From: Chryseobacterium paludis
Lineage (GTDB): Bacteria; Bacteroidota; Bacteroidia; Flavobacteriales; Weeksellaceae
Direction of reading: 5' to 3'
DNA length: 64,000 nucleotides
Assembly (NCBI RefSeq): GCF_025403485.1
Contig: NZ_CP099966.1
Coordinates: 806,001 to 870,000, forward strand
The number at the start of each line of letters is the position of its first letter. Position 1 is the first letter of the stretch. Position numbers and translations under genes: made by a program. The notes below the pieces were generated by a model. That model worked only from the letters and a program-made list of their open reading frames with translations, was not told where the DNA came from and made no database searches. Positions 61,516 through 64,000 of the stretch are shown piece after piece.

Positions 61516-61584
61516 ATTTAGTGTAAAATTTTTATATTTAGAAAATTATGTTAAATTTGTAGAACATCATAAAAAATTTTAGAA

Positions 61585-62658
61585 ATGATAATTCAAAAAA
61601 CTGAGAATTCCAGACTTTCTTCATTCGACCCAAATAATTTTTCTTTTGGGAATACTTTCATAGATCATATGGTGATATGTGAGTATGAGAATGGAAAGTG
61701 GGGGGACGTAAAATTGGTGCCTTATGGTCCTTTGGCATTTACGCCTGCAATGATGGGTGTAAATTACGGGCAGGCTTGTTTCGAGGGAATGAAAGCTTAT
61801 AAAGACGAAGATGGTCAAGTTTTCCTTTTCAGGCCTGAAAAGAATTTTGAACGTATCAATAAGTCGGCTGCGCGTCTTGCTATGCCTGAGGTAACGGAAG
61901 AAATGTTTTTAGATGGTTTGAAAGCGTTAGTAGATATCGACAGAAACTGGATTCCTCAGGGAGAAGGAATGTCTTTATATATCAGACCTTTGATTTTTGC
62001 TACAGAAGAAGCTTTAAAAGCGAGAGTATCTGAAAAATATATGTTTGCAATTGTTGCAACGCCAGCGAAAAGTTATTATACAGAACCTGTTTCTGTAAAA
62101 ATCTCTGATCATTATTCAAGAGCTGCTAACGGAGGTGTTGGTTCAGCTAAAGCTGCAGGAAACTATGCTGCATCTTTTTATCCTACTCAATTAGCAATGG
62201 CGGAAGGATATGATCAAATTATCTGGACAGATGATTCTACTCACGAATATTTTGAAGAAAGTGGAACAATGAACGTTTTCGTTAGAATTAATGATACGGT
62301 TTATACACCACCAACTTCAGAAAAAATCTTAGATGGAGTAACAAGAGACAGTTTCATCCAATTGGCTAAGAAAAGAGGAATTGAAGTTAAAGTTGAGCCA
62401 ATTGCAGTAAAAACTGTTGTAGAAGCTCAGAAGAACGGGACATTAAAAGAAGTTTGGGGTGTAGGAACAGCGGTTGTAACCACTATTTTCCAGGCATTAG
62501 GATATCAGGGAGAGAAATTAGACTTACCTAAATTATCTGATGAGGAAAGTTTTGCTGCAATTCTTAAAAATGATTTAGTTGATCTACAAACTAATCATTC
62601 TGATGATTCTTTCGGATGGAGAGTACTGGTTGAGAAAAATGTATTGGAAACGGTTTAA
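61585..62658 (+). CDS. ilvE: Branched-chain amino acid aminotransferase
   Basis: A 357-residue fold-type IV aminotransferase. FGNTFIDHMVICEYENGKWG opens it, followed by YGQACFEGMKAYKDEDGQ, the PLP lysine in SAKAAGNYAASFYP, EYFEESGTMNVFVRI and TSEKILDGVTRDS. It transaminates Leu, Ile and Val. A TAAATTTG box (61552-61559) lies 25 bases upstream. Confidence 0.94.
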   Translation: MIIQKTENSRLSSFDPNNFSFGNTFIDHMVICEYENGKWGDVKLVPYGPLAFTPAMMGVNYGQACFEGMKAYKDEDGQVFLFRPEKNFERINKSAARLAMPEVTEEMFLDGLKALVDIDRNWIPQGEGMSLYIRPLIFATEEALKARVSEKYMFAIVATPAKSYYTEPVSVKISDHYSRAANGGVGSAKAAGNYAASFYPTQLAMAEGYDQIIWTDDSTHEYFEESGTMNVFVRINDTVYTPPTSEKILDGVTRDSFIQLAKKRGIEVKVEPIAVKTVVEAQKNGTLKEVWGVGTAVVTTIFQALGYQGEKLDLPKLSDEESFAAILKNDLVDLQTNHSDDSFGWRVLVEKNVLETV

Positions 62659-62679
62659 TTCCAACTTAAGAATTTATAT

Positions 62680-62707
62680 AAAAGCCAAGACATTCTTGGC
62701 TTTTTTT
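62680..62707 (+). terminator. Rho-independent terminator after ilvE
   Basis: AAAGCCAAGA pairs with TCTTGGCTTT around CAT, followed by a T-run (62680-62707), starting 22 bases after the ilvE stop. Confidence 0.88.
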
Positions 62708-62748
62708 GTTTTTTATATCCTGTGAAATGCTTATTTTCGCAAAAGTTT

Positions 62749-63258
62749 ATGAAAAAAATACTCTTCATATCAGTATTGGGGCTGTTGAGCTGTAACAGAA
62801 ATACACAGACACATCCACCTCTAGGTGGGGTTTTGAGCCAAAAAGATCTTGATGTTTCTAAAGCAAGGATGAAAAATCTTAATGCTTCGGAAAGAATGCA
62901 TATTCAGGAATGGATCAATGGGCAGTCTGTGAAATTTTATCCAACACAGCTTAATTACTGGGTAGATACTGAAGGTTTTGATACAAGAGAAAGAAGACCG
63001 GATAATTCCCTGATTTCTTATTCTTATGATCTTTATGATTTCGATCAGACGAAGATCTATGATGAGCCTTTTGAAAGGAGAGATGCCAAATTCGGGCACT
63101 TTGATGAATTAAAAGCGGTAGAAAATGCTTTGCGTTTTATACGTGATGGTGAGGAAGTTACGATTTTGGTTCCATCTTCTCTTGCTTATGGCACCTATGG
63201 AGACGAGAAAAAAATAAATAACGATATCCCATTAATCATAAAATTAAAAGCTCTATAA
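62749..63258 (+). CDS. gldI: GldI-type FKBP peptidyl-prolyl isomerase lipoprotein
   Basis: A 169-residue lipoprotein (lipobox LLSC in LGLLSCNRNTQ) with an FKBP-type domain: LISYSYDLYDFDQTKIYDEP, VENALRFIRDGEEVTILVPS, LAYGTYGDEKKINNDIPLII. The arrangement matches GldI, an accessory of gliding motility in Bacteroidota, though non-gliding relatives carry it too. A start nine codons earlier is open, but the ATG at 62749 begins the signal peptide. The next isomerase gene follows its stop directly. Confidence 0.82.
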   Translation: MKKILFISVLGLLSCNRNTQTHPPLGGVLSQKDLDVSKARMKNLNASERMHIQEWINGQSVKFYPTQLNYWVDTEGFDTRERRPDNSLISYSYDLYDFDQTKIYDEPFERRDAKFGHFDELKAVENALRFIRDGEEVTILVPSSLAYGTYGDEKKINNDIPLIIKLKAL

Positions 63259-64000
63259 ATGAAATTGTTTAACAAGAATATAATTCTGGCAGCGGCAAGT
63301 ATTTCGCTGATGAGTTGTACACCAATTTATAAAAAAATGAACGTAGACAAAGAAACTTACGAAGGTCTTAAAGACGGACTTTATGCTAATCTTCAAACAT
63401 CTAAAGGAAATCTTATTGTAAAGTTTGAAGACAAAAAATCGCCTGTTACTGTAGCTAACTTTGTTGGTCTTGCAGAAGGGAAAATTGATAACAAATCTAA
63501 AGCAAAGGGAGTTCCTTTTTATGACGGAACTATTTTCCATAGAGTGATCAAAGATTTCATGATCCAGGGGGGAGATCCTCAGGGAACAGGAATGGGAGAT
63601 CCTGGATATAAATTCGAGGACGAAAAAAATGACCTTCAACACACTGGGAAGGGAACTTTATCAATGGCTAACTCTGGACCAAATACCAATGGTTCTCAGT
63701 TTTTCATTACTGAAGTAGCTACTCCTTGGTTAGACGGAAGACACACTATTTTCGGAAAAGTAGTAAAAGGAGATGATGTGATTGATGCAATCGCTAATGT
63801 TGAGAAAGGTGCTCAGGATAAGCCTAAAACAGATGTTGTTTTAGAAAAAGTAAGCATTTTCAGCAAAGGAGATGAATTCAAAAACTATGATGCTGCAAAA
63901 ACTTTCAATGAAGGGAAAGCTAAAATCCAGGAAAACAACAAAGCTTATTTAGCAAAAGAAGAAGCTGAGAAAAAGAAAAAAGAAGAAGAATTCAAAGCAA
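63259..64000 (+). CDS. Cyclophilin-type peptidyl-prolyl isomerase lipoprotein, truncated at window end
   Basis: The ATG (63259-63261) follows the gldI stop directly; the frame is open to the window end (247 codons seen). Lipobox LMSC in ASISLMSCTPIYKK, then a cyclophilin domain: GNLIVKFEDKKSPVTVANFV, FYDGTIFHRVIKDFMIQGGD, FKD-type GTLSMANSGPNTNGSQFFIT, WLDGRHTIFGKVVKG. A Lys/Glu-rich coiled coil begins near the edge. With gldI it forms a two-gene unit of periplasmic folding enzymes. Confidence 0.9.
   Translation, partial: MKLFNKNIILAAASISLMSCTPIYKKMNVDKETYEGLKDGLYANLQTSKGNLIVKFEDKKSPVTVANFVGLAEGKIDNKSKAKGVPFYDGTIFHRVIKDFMIQGGDPQGTGMGDPGYKFEDEKNDLQHTGKGTLSMANSGPNTNGSQFFITEVATPWLDGRHTIFGKVVKGDDVIDAIANVEKGAQDKPKTDVVLEKVSIFSKGDEFKNYDAAKTFNEGKAKIQENNKAYLAKEEAEKKKKEEEFKA

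Overview
The window looks like chromosomal DNA of a Chryseobacterium-like flavobacterium (Bacteroidota, Weeksellaceae). The sequence is AT-rich and several intergenic regions carry the Bacteroidota -7 promoter box TAnnTTTG. The gene content also fits: a GldI-type lipoprotein isomerase, a DUF4294 protein, TPR/AraC/LuxR regulators, an MNIO-type RiPP locus, and a DAHP synthase fused to chorismate mutase. The assignment is inference from gene content. No rRNA, tRNA, CRISPR array, phage or intact insertion sequence was seen.

Layout. 1-3580: a truncated TPR membrane regulator, a DUF2306 membrane protein and a membrane-anchored AraC regulator. 3943-9775: five tightly packed plus-strand genes that read as an ergothioneine synthesis-and-uptake operon (EgtD, EgtB, an EgtV-like ATPase, an EgtU-like permease/binding-protein fusion, and a MalY/PatB-like C-S lyase in the EgtE position). 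The substrate-binding domain of the EgtU-like protein appears circularly permuted. 9831-14125: small membrane proteins, then a VirJ-like lipoprotein hydrolase overlapping mprF. 14227-17771: a zinc-type island with a Fur/Zur regulator, MerC-like protein, COG0523 metallochaperone and Tat-exported alkaline phosphatase; near-identical 7-1-7 palindromes lie in the zur/merC promoter region and before the phosphatase. 17876-28711: serine hydrolases, a TonB receptor coupled to a beta-propeller phytase, a GH2 enzyme and a class D beta-lactamase. 28769-38898: Ohr, epoxide hydrolase, MFS exporter, a LytS/LytTR two-component pair, an Ntn hydrolase with a glycogen-binding-like tail, and a Na+/H+ antiporter. 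39453-46156: two paralogous BamE-like small proteins, four regulators, an SDR, and an alpha-oxoamine synthase with a TetR regulator.

46245-53426 is housekeeping. dnaX has its gamma and tau frames joined at an A10 run. A Tyr/Phe-rich leader peptide precedes the DAHP synthase/chorismate mutase gene. rsgA, an AraC/MFS pair and ndk follow. 53525-57412 holds an alpha-L-fucosidase and a compact MNIO RiPP operon (68-aa secreted precursor ending in a CxxC core, MNIO enzyme, DUF1772 membrane protein). 57620-64000 has rpe, an M42 peptidase, a DUF4294 protein, a Nudix hydrolase, mnmD, ilvE, gldI and a truncated cyclophilin-type lipoprotein.

The strongest candidates for undescribed biology are the ergothioneine make-and-import operon with its permuted binding domain, the MNIO RiPP locus, the aromatic leader peptide and the dnaX recoding site.
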